Positions 12,322 through 23,327 of a stretch of DNA of 58,000 bases are shown here, piece after piece; position 1 is the stretch's first letter, and each line of letters starts with the position of its first letter. A program made the translations under genes and the position numbers. Source of the DNA: Cryptomeria japonica (taxonomy: Eukaryota; Streptophyta; Pinopsida; Cupressales; Cupressaceae); contig NC_081413.1 of assembly GCF_030272615.1 (NCBI RefSeq), positions 448,180,538-448,238,537 of the forward strand. Reading direction: 5' to 3'. The notes under the pieces are model-generated. The model worked only from the letters and a program-made list of their open reading frames with translations. It was not told where the DNA came from and did no database searches.

Positions 12322-12519
12322 CTGTGCATACGCACAGTGGACGACCGCGCGGTGCCCACTGTGTGCACGCACAGTGGAGCCGCTTGCGGCTCCCACTGTG
12401 TGGGCACACAGTGGACGGCCGCGGCCGCCACTGTGTGGCCACACAGTGGTGCCGCCAGCGGCGCCCACTGTGTGGGCACACAGTGGAGCCGCGGCGCCCA
12501 CTGTGCGCTCACACAGTGG
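12322..12519. repeat. Tandem array of six GC-rich hairpins in H
   Basis: Six imperfect copies of a palindrome with arms CCACTGTGTG and CACACAGTGG lie at 12322-12340 (partial), 12356-12377, 12393-12414, 12428-12449, 12465-12486 and 12498-12519, at a 33-37-bp period. The fourth is a perfect 22-bp palindrome; the third and fifth are perfect but for a GG centre. The spacers are themselves palindromic: ACCGCGCGGT, AGCCGCTTGCGGCT, GGCCGCGGCC, GCCGCCAGCGGC. Thus nearly every base of ~200 bp can pair. Open reading frames seen here on both strands are by-products of the symmetry. Confidence 0.92.
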
Positions 12520-13236
12520 CGCGCACGCGGCCGGACCTGTTTTGCTCCTCCGTGACCTACATTAAAATATAGATGGAAATCATGGTCGTCAAGGGCTTCG
12601 GCCCGGCCATGAAGTTTAACAGTAAAAAAAAAATATAATAATATATAGGGTTTAAAACCCTAACCGAGTGGAGGTTAGGGCAGGTTAATATTAATTAAAA
12701 TAATAATTAAAATATTTACCAGTTTAGTTAAATATACATATATATATGTTTCCATAAATACATATGGAAATTATATATATGTATATAAATGTATGAATTT
12801 GAGCATTTTTGTATAAGTAATTAAATTTTAAATATATAAATATATGCATAATCAATTATGTATATATGTATACAATTATTTAATCCTGATTTTAATTTTG
12901 GTTAAATTATAAAGAGAAATATAAAAGAATTGAAAAGACTATATAGTTATAATGGAGGATAAATTAAAATATCTCTCCTAATATTCTTAGTATGATTAAT
13001 TTAATAAAACTATTAATTAAATATCTTTTGGAGATAAAATTTAAACCAGTAGGTTATTCCGCGATTAGAATATAACTGATTGTCGATGCTTCGTTCGTTT
13101 CAGAATGAGCTCGAATTTATTAATGGAATTTTCCTCTAGCGCTTGTCGCAAGAATGTGCTTTTTAATTAAATTAGTATCTTTTTTTTTAAAAAAAATTGT
13201 TCCGTTTTTGCCCTAAATTTTGGGCATGACAACAAC

Positions 13237-13977
13237 CCAAATTAATGTACTGGTAAACAAGCAATAAATCAATAAAGATAAATAAGAGAGACATCATCAA
13301 TGCACACCATAACACAAGATATTTTGGTGAGGAAACTCAGTAGGGGAAAAACCTCAGTGGGATTTGTGACCCACAATATCTACTCACTAACCAATATGAG
13401 TAAATATTACTGATACAATAGGGGCCTACACATGCAGGAAGGCCAACAGTCTAGAGCTCACTGCTCAATCACAAAAAGGAGTCACACTGACTACAAAATT
13501 GGATAATTAAATCCAATGACAATGTACTGCTCAAAATAGCATCTACAATGCTTGATTCAGTACTGGTTTAAGCTCTGTCAAATACCTCTGCCATAAACCT
13601 TTCTTCGCTCCTCTTAGCTCTTATTCACTCATCAAAATGATTACATAAAAATGGATATACAGATAGTCACTCTCATAATCATTACCTAATTACATATTTT
13701 GCATACCTATTGCTTACAAAATGAACTATAAGATCTCATACATATATGAGTCTTTACAATAGATCATGGCGGCTATACAATATAATTACAATACAAAAAT
13801 ATATAATTTTCACGTCGGTTGGGGTGTCGGTAAGATATTTTGTTGGTGTAGACTGGGTACCAGTGAGAATAATTTGGATGTGCTTGTCGGTGCTAGTGTA
13901 AGCTATAAACCATGTTACTAGTTGGTTTCCATCAATGACAACATCAACTATTCTTATCTAAGTGTAGAATGCCAACA
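13237..13977 (-). repeat. Element B 5' LTR, main fragment
   Basis: Continues the right-hand LTR of B after H and matches 3500-4258. On the minus strand it begins TGTTGGCATTCTACAC. The AAAAA duplication (13978-13982) follows at once. Confidence 0.92.
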
Positions 13978-13982
13978 AAAAA

Positions 13983-16036
13983 GAAGGCAAAATTGGACAT
14001 TTTGGCACTCCAAGTTGCACCAACAAAAACTAGTACTTCTCCTATCACTAATGTGAAAGGAAAGAAAAAGAAAACTAACTCACCTCTAGTGATAAAGCCT
14101 ACAAGGGTGACTCGGAGTGTCCTAACCAAAAAGGAATAGACACCTAAAGTATATACAAAGAAGGAGAATGCACCAAAGAAGAGAAATCAAAAACTTATTC
14201 TCCAACTAGAATCTGAAGGTTCAGATACTAAAGAAGAACCTAAGAAGATGAAGGTTACCGATAGAGTAGCACAAATAGTTAAGGAAGTGCCAAAGGCAAC
14301 TGTGTCTATTGATATAGCATCTTTCAAGCCTAAAACCCATTTTGAAAGAACAATGAAGACACTAGGGAGGAATAAGTTTGACAATGTCAAAGAGCATTTT
14401 GATTCCTTCACTGTAAATGAGAAAGAGCATGTCATTCAATAGGTAATGACTCATTTGTGTCATTATAGTAGATATCCACATGAACTAGAAAAGGATATCT
14501 TAAATTCTTTGTACACTATTCTTTTTGATAAATGGGATAAAGCTATAAAATTAAAAAAAGAAATCATTGATGAGGTATTTGTACAATATTTTACTAAACT
14601 TTCTAAAGATGATATTAGTGCTTTAGTTGCTCAATCCAAATCTTAGTTTATGTTCAAAGAAAGAAGACTGAAGTTACTCAGTGGAAGGAGGGGAATTATT
14701 AAAACTGAGACCCATCGAATAGCCCGTGAAATCAAAAGAATGGAAGAACTCATCCAATCCTCTATGAATGAGGATAATATTATTGATGATGTTAATCAAC
14801 CGGAAATGGATGAAGAAGAGATTGATCAAGCTGATCAGGTCTATCTTCTCAAGGAAAAGGATGACTCCATTATTCATGTTGTTGATGATGTTCAGGACAC
14901 AATTGATATATCTGGAGACAACACTGCACCAAATATGGAGCCTCCTACAACTACTGATGTACAGGTTACCTTAGTTGAGCAACTGACAACTCAACTAAAA
15001 GTGGATAATCCATTGGAAATAGAACAACTGGAGAAACCCCAATCTCCACTAGTCACTGAAGACAATAAGAAGGAGTCTACTGAAAAGGCTGTCACACAGT
15101 CCTCTGAAAAAGGAAATAGAGAAGAATCAAGAGAAAGCAATCATTAAGGTTGTATCCTTTGAACCAACAAAGCAAAAACAACTTGATGAAGATGATGATG
15201 ATTCTTTAAGTATTTTAGGACCTTTTGATATGAACAACCTAAGCACATCGGAAATGATAAAGATTACAATTGTCATGCAATCTAGAGTGCATAAGAAGAG
15301 ACTGAAAGTGAAAAGGGTTGAAGTTGAAACAATTCAGACTGCAGTAGATATTTTATCTAGTCTGCTACCAGAAACATCTACAACACATCTACCTACATCT
15401 ATTAGTAAACTTGGTCAATTAGTTGTAGATACATCTGATCAAATCAAGTCACTATAAGATACTCCTCAACTCTATGCTAAAAAGAGTCACAAGAAGAAGT
15501 ATGGAGAAAAACTAGCAAAGGATATTGATAGTGGAAAAATGGCTTTGTTGCACATCAAAGATTTTTTGAGCAATGCTATTAAAATGGGAGGAAAGTATCT
15601 TTCTTCCACCTCTAACGTTTGCTTCTTTTATTCTGACATTTCTAAAAGACAAACAAAACCTAAGAAAGAGATGGAAAGGATATGCAAGGCATATGCCCCA
15701 CTTCAAGACTCTATATTTGTCTTTAGCAAATCTGTAAATGATTTTTATATCAAGATGAATATCTATGATAATGAGAAGGCAAAGAGACTCCGGTCTCTCA
15801 AGGAACTCAAGAGTCTGATCATATAAGAAGTAGACATATTATAGAGAGCCTACTCAAATGTAGAAGCTATCTTAGCAACTCTTGAAACTAGCACATTGGA
15901 CTCAATTGAAGAATTCCATTCACAGCTGATGTCTACATTTGAGTATACTGAGAATGTGTTGGAGTCATGGACCAATGCTTTATCACAATTGAAGCAAAGA
16001 TACAATGTTATTTTCATGAGAATTGTTTATGTCTAA
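13983..16036 (+). pseudogene. Element A ORF2 (unknown protein), C-terminal part
   Basis: Continues the frame of 2310-3397 after removal of B: codon 3396-3397 plus 13983 reads AAG, and the frame stays open apart from stops at 14137, 14440 and 14644 (all TAG) to ~15130. A frameshift there moves it to the frame that runs to TAA 16034-16036, with further stops near 15455, 15824 and 15838. The region is Lys/Glu/Ser-rich with acidic stretches, and its last ~150 residues look coiled-coil. This matches the order in ORF2 of B (low-complexity middle, coiled-coil end). No recognised catalytic or membrane motif. Confidence 0.72.
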
Positions 16037-16293
16037 ACTTTGATTCAAGTTTTTCAGTTATTTGTGTATATGCTAAACACCTTGATAAAATTTTTCTATA
16101 TATATATTTTTCTTTTTCAATTTGGCATTGTTGTCAAAGGGAGAGTAGAAATATGTATGTGTGTTTGAAAATTTTGTATAATGTATGCATTAATGGGGAG
16201 TATGGTTATATGTGTAAATTTGTTATGTATGCACACTTAGTAGTATTATTGTAAGATTTTCTAAGTGTTGTCATCAATACCAAAGGGGGAGAC
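16037..16293 (+). promoter_or_regulatory. Element A 3' untranslated region with two PPT-like motifs
   Basis: The true polypurine tract AAAGGGGGAGAC (16282-16293) abuts the 3' LTR. A second copy, AAAGGGAGAG (16136-16145), lies ~145 bp upstream. Both follow a similar CAT(T/C)...TGTCATCAAT or GTTGTC context. The same doubled arrangement is seen in B and C. Confidence 0.8.
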
Positions 16294-17393
16294 TGTTGGC
16301 ATGATGAAGATTGTAATGTATTCATCATATATTGTCATTGATGAAACACTCACACACACACACACATGATTATATTGACTACCGGTGTAACTTCAATTAT
16401 GTACACTATCAACTAGTATACTTAGTGGTTAATCTCTAACCGGTACATTGTGTTAACCGGTATGTGCATAAGAGACAATCTGTGGTTATACTAAGTCAGT
16501 ATCAAGATGAATATCAAGATGGAGATCAAGCAGAGATTCAAGGACAATGGTTCATATGTTTTACTCAAACTAGCATTTGGTAATTTTGTGACATTTTACG
16601 ACATTTCATGATGAGTTACTAGCACTCGCTGCTTTTTGGTAATTTTTGTGATGAGTTATGATCACTTGTCCAGATACACTGCACCTAGGAAATTGTGTTA
16701 TGATTTCTTAAGGCTGACATGAAATCATATGGTCTATATATTAACATCACAATGAATTATTTGAAATAGTGAAAGTGTTATGTTATGTGCGAAGATAAAA
16801 AGAGTTAAGTTGCAGAGTATGCAGAAGAGTAGTGTTGAATATGTTTAGAAGGATCTGATCAAGAAAGTATTATGCTACTCAAAACAGATCAAACCATTCT
16901 TGTTTTTTTCTAACAATTACAGCAAAATCAAATCCCCTAACCAGGTAATCTCTAACAAGATTCAATGTATAAATCCTCTAATTGGGTGTTCCATTAGTTT
17001 GGATTCAGAAATCCTCCATCGAGGTTACTCCTAACAGGGTACTGCCTTTAACAGGGTATAAGCTTCTAATCAAGCTTTGAGATCTCTAACAAGATTTGCT
17101 CCTAGCAGAGCACTTTGTAGACTTGAACTGGCCAGTTATCTATTACTGCAGATAGTTAACTTGTGAGTTCCATCTCACCATAGTTTTTACCTATTTGGGT
17201 TTTCCACATACAAACACATGTGTTATGGTGGATGCTTTACTTTTTGTGGATGTTGTCATATCATTTTGGATTGCATGCATTGTGTTTAAAAGAATTGTTA
17301 AGTTCATCTACTGGTTAGTGTTTCAAGTAGTTTTATTTTTGGTGTCATTGATTCACCCCCTCGCCCCCCTCTCAGTGCTTTTCAAGTCCATCA
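16294..17393 (+). repeat. Element A 3' LTR
   Basis: 1,100-bp LTR, TGTTGGCATGATG... to ...AAGTCCATCA, whose last 510 bp match 1-498. It holds a CA microsatellite (16349-16366), several ACCGGT palindromes (16380-16460), a TATA-like TATATATT near 16734 and a C-tract box at 17355-17371. Directly after it the pol gene of element C continues in frame, so A sits inside C. Confidence 0.92.
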
Positions 17394-20136
17394 GATAAGG
17401 GTTTTCAACTTCAGTTTAAAGATAGAAAATGCAAAATCATTAACAAGATTGGTTTGGATATTGCAACTAGTATTCAGACTGGAAGTAATATCTTTCACTT
17501 GAACACTGGTAATAAGACATGTTTAATTTCTCATATTGATGATAGTTGGCTATGGCATAAGAGGTTGTGTCATGTTAATTTTGATTGTATTGTTAATATC
17601 AGTTCAACTAAGGCAGTCAGAGATATACCTAAGATTATGAAGCCTCATAATCTGGTATGTAAGGAATGTCAATTGGGTAAGAAAGTCGAAAGTTATTTTA
17701 AGAGAATACATGATTAATCTAATGATGTACTTGATTTGATTCACACTAACTTATGTGGTCCAACAAGGACTAGAAGCTTTCAAGGTGATAGGTATTTCAT
17801 GTTGATTATTGATGACTATTCTAGAATGACATGGGTGACTTTTCTAAGGGAGAAGCATGAATCTTTTGAGAAATTCAAAATATTTAAAGCGAAGGTTGAA
17901 ACTAAAGCTGGTTTGAAAATTAAATGTCTAAGGTCAGATCATGGTGGTGAGTTCACTTCTCATGAATTTAACAGTTATTGTGAGACAAATGGCTACACCT
18001 AGGAATCCTCAACAAAATGGAGTAGTGGAAAGAAAGAACATAACCATTTTGGATGCCCCAATATCTATGATGATGGAAGCCAAATTGCCTCATATCTATT
18101 GGAGAGAAGTAGTGAGTACAATAGTCTACACATTCAACAGAGTTCACATCAAAGGTGAAACAGATAAGACCCCTTATGAACTATGGTTTGGACATACACC
18201 TACCGTTAAATATTTCAAAATTTTTGGAAGTAAATGCTATATCAAAAGAGATGATTCAATTGGAAAGTTTGATCCTAGATGTGATGAAGGGATATTTCTT
18301 GGTTATTCAATTCAAAGCAAAGCATATAAATGTTATAACAAAAGATTGCAGAAAATTGTGGAGAGTGCTAATGTGAAAGTGGATGAACAATACATAAATC
18401 ATTCTATATCATATGATAGGGAACCGACAATGGAAATGATCATAACTGAATCGGAAAAGCCTCAACCAGTATAGGAAGCTAAGATAGTTACACCAGCGCA
18501 GTTAGAAAATTCAACTATGACTAATGATTAGAGCAATGAACCTGAAGTTCAAAACACACAAAGGTATGTAAGATTAAATCATTCTAAAGATCAAATTATT
18601 GGAGATAGGAACAAGGGAGTTATGACAAGAAGAAAACTAGCAAATGAAGAGGTATGTCTTATTTCTCAAGTTGAACTAGCAACTATTATTGAAGCTTGTA
18701 AGGATAAACATTGGTTAAAGGCTATGGAAGATGAATTAGATCAAATAGAGAAAAATGAGACTTGGTCTTTAGTTCTGTGGCCTAAAAATAAGAATGTTAT
18801 TGGAACTAAATGGGTTTTTAGGAATAAACTAAATAAGGATGGTCAAGTTGTAAGGAACAAGGCTAGATTGGTTTGTAAAAGTTATTCTCAAATGGAAGGA
18901 ATCGGTTATGGTGAGACATTATCACCTATAACTAGAATTGAAGTTTTTAGACTATTTCTTGCCTATGCAGCTTACAAGAACTATAAGGTTTATCAAATGG
19001 ATGTTAAATGTGCATTTTTGAATGCTAAGCTTGAGGAAGAAGTATGCATTGAGAAACCTGATGGATTTTCACTCACAGATGATAAAGATATGGTTTGCAG
19101 ATTGGAGAAAGCTTTATATGGTTTGAAATAGGCTCCTAGAGCTTGGTATGCAAGGTTGGATAAATATCTTTTGAAGCTTGGTTTTACTAAAGGCAATGCT
19201 AATAGTAATCTATATTATAAGACCACTGATAATGATATTCTGATTATTGAAGTATTTGTTGATGATATCATTTTTGGAGGAGAAGATAAATTGTGCATGG
19301 AATTTGCTAACAACATGAAGAATGAATTTAAAATGTCCATGATTGGTGAGATGAAATTTTTATTAGGTTTGCAGATTACTCAAACTAACAAAGGCATTTT
19401 TATCTTGCGACAAGTGAGAAATTATCTATCAAGGATACTTTTGCACCGATAAATCTGACAGGTTATAAGTCTATGATTGGTGGTCTATTATATTTGACTC
19501 AGACTAGACCTTATATTATGAATATAGTAATTATTGTTCCAAGATATCAAAGTAATCCTAAATAAAATCATGAATGTGTAGTAAAGAGGATATTTTGGTA
19601 TTTGCAAGGAACAACAAAATATGGTTTATGGTATTCTAAGAAATGATTATTTCACTTTATGTGCATATACTGACTCAGATTGGGTAGGAGATACTGATGA
19701 GAGGAAGAGCACTTCTTGTGGAGCTTTCTTTCTTTAAAAGAAACTAATTTCATGGATCAGCAAAAAATAGTCATGCATTTCTTTATCTACTGCAGAAGCT
19801 GAGTATGTTGCAACAACAACTAATTATACTCAAGTCTTGTGGATGAAGCAAATGTTGAAGGATACCAGGGTAAATTGTAGTGAACCGATAGTTATCTACT
19901 GTGATAACTCTACAACTATTGACATGTCTAAGAATATGATATTTCACTCTAAGACTAAGCATATTTTAATAAAGTATAACTTTATGAAGGACAAGGTAGA
20001 AGCAAAGGAAGTCAAATTGGTTTATGTGAACACTAAACAACATATTGCAAATATATTCACCAAACCATAGTCTAAGGAATCATTTGAGTATTTGAGAGAC
20101 AAACTAGGGGTTTCTGCCCCTCCGGTAGAGACTTAA
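17394..20136 (+). pseudogene. pol: Element C: Copia pol (integrase, RT, RNase H), 5' part lost to A insertion
   Basis: Translation shows the Copia order. A GAG-pre-integrase zinc site (HKRLCH... CKEC) lies near 17545-17680, then the integrase core (17740-18050) with SDHGGEF and the catalytic Glu in NGVVERKN. RT (18745-19420) contains QMDVKCAFLNA and FVDDIIFGG, and RNase H (19660-20060) contains STAEAEYVA and HIANIFTKP. The frame is that of 17394 until ~17998, where a small deletion before PQQNGV shifts it; a second break lies near 19415. Stops include TAA at 17715, TAG at 18472 and TAG after GLK at 19129. The first integrase Asp is Asn (IHTNLCGP). The upstream half of C lies beyond A, left of the window. 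Clearly dead. Confidence 0.93.
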
Positions 20137-20480
20137 TTGATGAAGTTTGTCTTCAGTTCAACATGCATTATTAGAGACATTATTCATTGTGGCATTGATG
20201 AGTGGTGCTACTACTCAGGGGGAATAGTCGACTTTGAGATTCAGAGGTTTATATCATTGCTTTGATATTTTTGTCATATTTCTCGCATTAATGTCAAAGG
20301 GGGAGTGATAGTAATGTGAAAAATCATTCAAAACCTTATAGAGATATCATTCACATGGGGAGAGCTATTGATATTCAGGAGATTGTTGGTTGTCTTCCAC
20401 AGAGGAAGACTTGTTTGACACTTCTTGGTACTTAGATGTTTTTCACATCTAGTGTTGCCACCAATGCCAAAGGGGGATAT
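20137..20480 (+). promoter_or_regulatory. Element C 3' untranslated region with two PPT-like motifs
   Basis: AAAGGGGGAG at 20296-20305 and AAAGGGGGATAT at 20469-20480, the latter abutting the LTR. Both follow AATG(T/C)C, giving the paired arrangement also seen in A and B. No gene in the interval. Confidence 0.8.
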
Positions 20481-21731
20481 TGTTGGAATTAAGGATGAAT
20501 TGATTATGTGTTTCATTGATGTTTTTTCATTGATGTCAACACTACCTATTATGATTGGTTACTGACACATAGGTTCTGGTTACCGGTAGAAGAGACTATC
20601 TGTTGGACACTTCCAGCATGTTTGGATCAGTGAAGTATGTTTGATTTCATGTGTTATATGCTCCATGAGCATGTTTTGGTCAGTTGGTATTGGCTTGGCA
20701 ATTGAATTCTATAATACACTATGGTAAACCCTTACCCACACTAGTTTAAGGCTTTACCGATAGAGCTTTCATTGAGGAATCATGGCAGGATGCATAATTG
20801 GTGTTGGTGCAGCTTCTTCATGGATTTTAGGATGCTGAAGATGTTCTTTGATCATGCTTCAACTAGTTGAAGACATTGCTTTGGTGTGGTGGACCCAAAA
20901 TAGGTTTGCCACCTATCAATTTCATGGACCGATATCATGCTAACATGTACTCTACATGTTACCGAGATGTTTCGAGAGGATTTATGGATTATTTATTGTT
21001 GTTTTTGTCTTAACCTGACATGGCATATCATTGTAATAAGGAATTATGTAATGATCTCTTTTAGGTGGCTGACCTAATTAGTTTAGGCCTTAGGGTTTGT
21101 ATAAATAAGAGGTAGAAACTCTTTGTAGTGTATCATGGTTATTAAAAGGGTCATGGTCAAGGAATGTAATGTGCGAATATTGTAATATCATTCAGGTAGA
21201 GGAGTTGGTCGATCATTGGTGATCGAATTGGATTTAGAAGAGGATTTAGTCCTCCAACATTAAGCTTAACCGGGACTATAATCAGGCATGGTAGATGCTA
21301 TCTCTGGCAATTCACTGTATTGGATTGTTGTCCAATTATCTTGAGATGGTTGTAGCCTCTCTGTATTTAGTGAGACTCTTTTGTAATGAGGAGTATTCTC
21401 TAGGAAGCGTGCCTTCCCACAAGTGCAGTTCCCTCATTGTAACACATATTTTCTATAGAAGTATCATCTAACTATGGGTAGGATTCCCACCTTGGTTTTT
21501 CCCTTTTCGATTTTTCCACGTACAAATCATGGTGTTATGTGGTATGGTTGCTTTGCATTGATTATCTCATTAATTGTTAATTTGTATTGTTTACTAGTAT
21601 TTGTTCCTACTGGCATTTGTATGTGCTTTATGGGTACTTGATTTGTTTAAGGTTGTATTGTGGATTAAAAGCTATAATCTATTAACAACTGATTCACCCC
21701 CCCTCTCTGTTGTTCATGAGTTATCCTAATA
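20481..21731 (+). repeat. Element C 3' LTR
   Basis: Starts TGTTGGAATTAAGG right after the PPT. It ends close to TTATCCTAATA after the C-rich box at 21695-21707 typical of plant Copia LTR ends; the expected terminal CA appears mutated to TA. ACCGGT occurs near 20582. Only this LTR of C is in the window, so the right end is set by analogy and may be off by a few bases. Confidence 0.78.
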
Positions 21732-22622
21732 GATGCACACTCCATCAAACTGTGCAATATCACCACCTGGCATCCAATTGTTATGTTTGTCGACATTCAC
21801 CTCTGCTTGGATTTCTAAGTTGATTTGAAATTTTTTGTTGACCAGGGTTGTTTACCGGCACAGTTCACCTTACCAGTATGACCAAAAAACATCCTCTATA
21901 CTGGAAGCACCTCCTTTGTACTGGAAGCACATCCTCTTGATGACTCATTTAACATTTTGCCTCTTCATAACAAACAAACAACCAACCTTCATCCCAGTTT
22001 GTGCCTTATCGGTAAGCTTGATTACCTGTAGATGACACAACTCATGTGTACTGGTAGCATTCCTTTTGTCTGCTTACTCATATGTAAATTTGCCATCATA
22101 TGTCTTGCTCTTCTTATACCGGTCACGAATTCTTACTAACTGGTGACCTTGCCAAACCTGTTGACATCAATAACAGCTTAATGCCAATAATGCCAACAAT
22201 GCCTATTGGCAGCGTTTTGGTACCTAGATGGCACCAACAGTTTGGACAAATTGAATTTGACTGAACTATTTTTTATATAAACCCAGTTCCGTTGAACTTA
22301 GTTCGATTGAATTGAGTTTGGCCAAACTATCTTATGTGTACATTTATTAAAAAAATCTTTTCTTCTGTATTTTTCTTGAGGCAAAATATTTTTTTATAAA
22401 ATTTAAAAATTACCCTTTTGTTGAGCTTAATGTCACAAATCTGGACATATGATTATTTTAATATTTTGATTAATTCTAATTTTTTTTTAATAATTTTTTA
22501 AACATTTCTAGTAGGTGTTTTAAGTTCAAATAGAGGTTGATTTGAATTTTTTTTTTAATAATTTTTTAAACATTGCTAGTATGTCAACCATTATGTAAGA
22601 TATTGTTACCAACATTGGAGAT
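21732..22622. other. Inter-nest region: probable Copia LTR fragment and AT-rich sequence
   Basis: No gene. The part up to ~22197 read on the minus strand begins TGTTGGCATTATTGG and contains ACCGGT motifs, so it may be a degraded minus-strand Copia LTR whose 5' edge is at 22197. From 22240 the sequence is AT-rich and contains a short direct repeat: a block of Ts followed by AATAATTTTTTAAACATT occurs near 22485 and again near 22547. Element F begins at 22623. Confidence 0.45.
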
Positions 22623-23327
22623 TGTTGGCATGTTGATGTCAACCGATATGGGATGCCAACCAATAAGTCTGTCAACCGGTATGGGATGTTAACCAATAAG
22701 TCTATCAACTAATAAGAAAGCAAACCTAGTAAGTGTAGTCTGAAAGAACATGACCTAACCGACAAAATTATGAAGTGCACGATATGAAGGTTAACTGGTT
22801 AGTGTATATCGATAGCATGTTCGGTCAGTAACTAAGTTTGAACCAACATAATCAAGTGAGTTGGATGCTCACAAAGATATCACATGGACACTAGGTGGCA
22901 AACATAAAGTGATAGGTGAATGGTTTGTCGGTGAGGTAGTTGTCGATTAAGTCCATATTAAATGTCGACTGTGAAAATCATAGATCAATTGCAGAGGATT
23001 GTGGCTAAAAGTAGATTGAAGGGTAGAGATTTTATTCTTTGGCATTATAATCAAAATAGGATATATATTCATTTTATTGATTTGGAGAAAGAAAATACTA
23101 GATCATTTATTGTGATCAGCAAAATTAAGACTAATGAATAGAGTAGAGTTTGCTAAATATAGTAAACATTTATAGGAAGAATAAAATAGGATAGATCTTT
23201 TTGTTTTACTATTGCAGGTTGTTGATTCAAGAAATATTAGATTTGATTTGATATGGATCGAGGTCAGTGAAGAAAACCCTAAATGCATGAAGTTTGAGGT
23301 TTTGTTTTGGCGAGAAAGCATATATAT
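22623..23327 (+). repeat. Element F 5' LTR, 5' part (split by G)
   Basis: Begins TGTTGGCATGTTGATG, like other Copia LTRs here, with ACCGAT/ACCGGT motifs. It is interrupted at the TATAT duplication of G (23323-23327) and resumes at 34491. The joined LTR is ~1,480 bp. Confidence 0.85.

Larger units (their letters stand above)
9493..13231. mobile_element. Element H: probable 3.7-kb solo LTR inside the element B LTR
   Basis: Bounded by TGTGAGGCC and GGGCATGACA (TG...CA ends) and by a perfect 5-bp duplication ACAAC (9488-9492 and 13232-13236). Removing it restores the LTR of B. There is no PBS, PPT, gag or pol inside and no long similarity between its two ends, so a solo LTR is the simplest reading. 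Both strands have TG...CA ends, so orientation is unsure. Content: 9493-10450 ordinary AT-rich sequence; 10450-11400 mixed sequence with T-rich runs; 11700-12295 extremely AT-rich with A and TA runs; 12300-12545 the GC-rich hairpin array; 12600-13200 AT-rich again. The family is unknown to me, perhaps a Ty3/Gypsy element with giant LTRs. Confidence 0.75.
3398..13977 (-). mobile_element. Element B: pol-less Copia-like LTR retrotransposon, nested in A
   Basis: A minus-strand element flanked by a perfect 5-bp duplication AAAAA (3393-3397 and 13978-13982). From right to left it has the 5' LTR (split by H), an initiator tRNA-Met PBS, a gag-like gene, a long ORF2 of unknown function, a polypurine tract and the 3' LTR. 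About 6.8 kb remain without H. No protease, integrase, RT or RNase H motif is present, so it is non-autonomous. Gene content matches element A while LTR sequences differ, so A and B are two families of one lineage. The duplicated AAAGGGGGA motifs before the 3' LTR are like those of Sirevirus-type Copia elements (established for that lineage; assignment here is inference). Confidence 0.9.

Noticed and set aside
12322-12519. CRISPR-like array
   Set aside because: Regular ~36-bp spacing is suggestive, but the repeats are long palindromes, the spacers are palindromic too, there are no cas genes, and the setting is a plant LTR.
12257-12572. Overlapping ORFs on both strands across the hairpin array
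   Set aside because: They arise from symmetry of the GC-rich palindromes. The same amino-acid pattern appears in several frames on both strands, and nothing matches a protein family.
9493-13231. H as a complete element with its own genes
   Set aside because: There is no PBS, PPT, repeated ends or protein domain. ORFs of 60-150 residues at 9811-11380 have no recognisable content and overlap on both strands.
2310-16036. ORF2 of A and B as a retroviral-type envelope gene
   Set aside because: Sirevirus-type elements may carry env-like ORFs, but no signal peptide, hydrophobic fusion or transmembrane segment is visible. The gene also lies directly after the gag-like gene rather than after pol.
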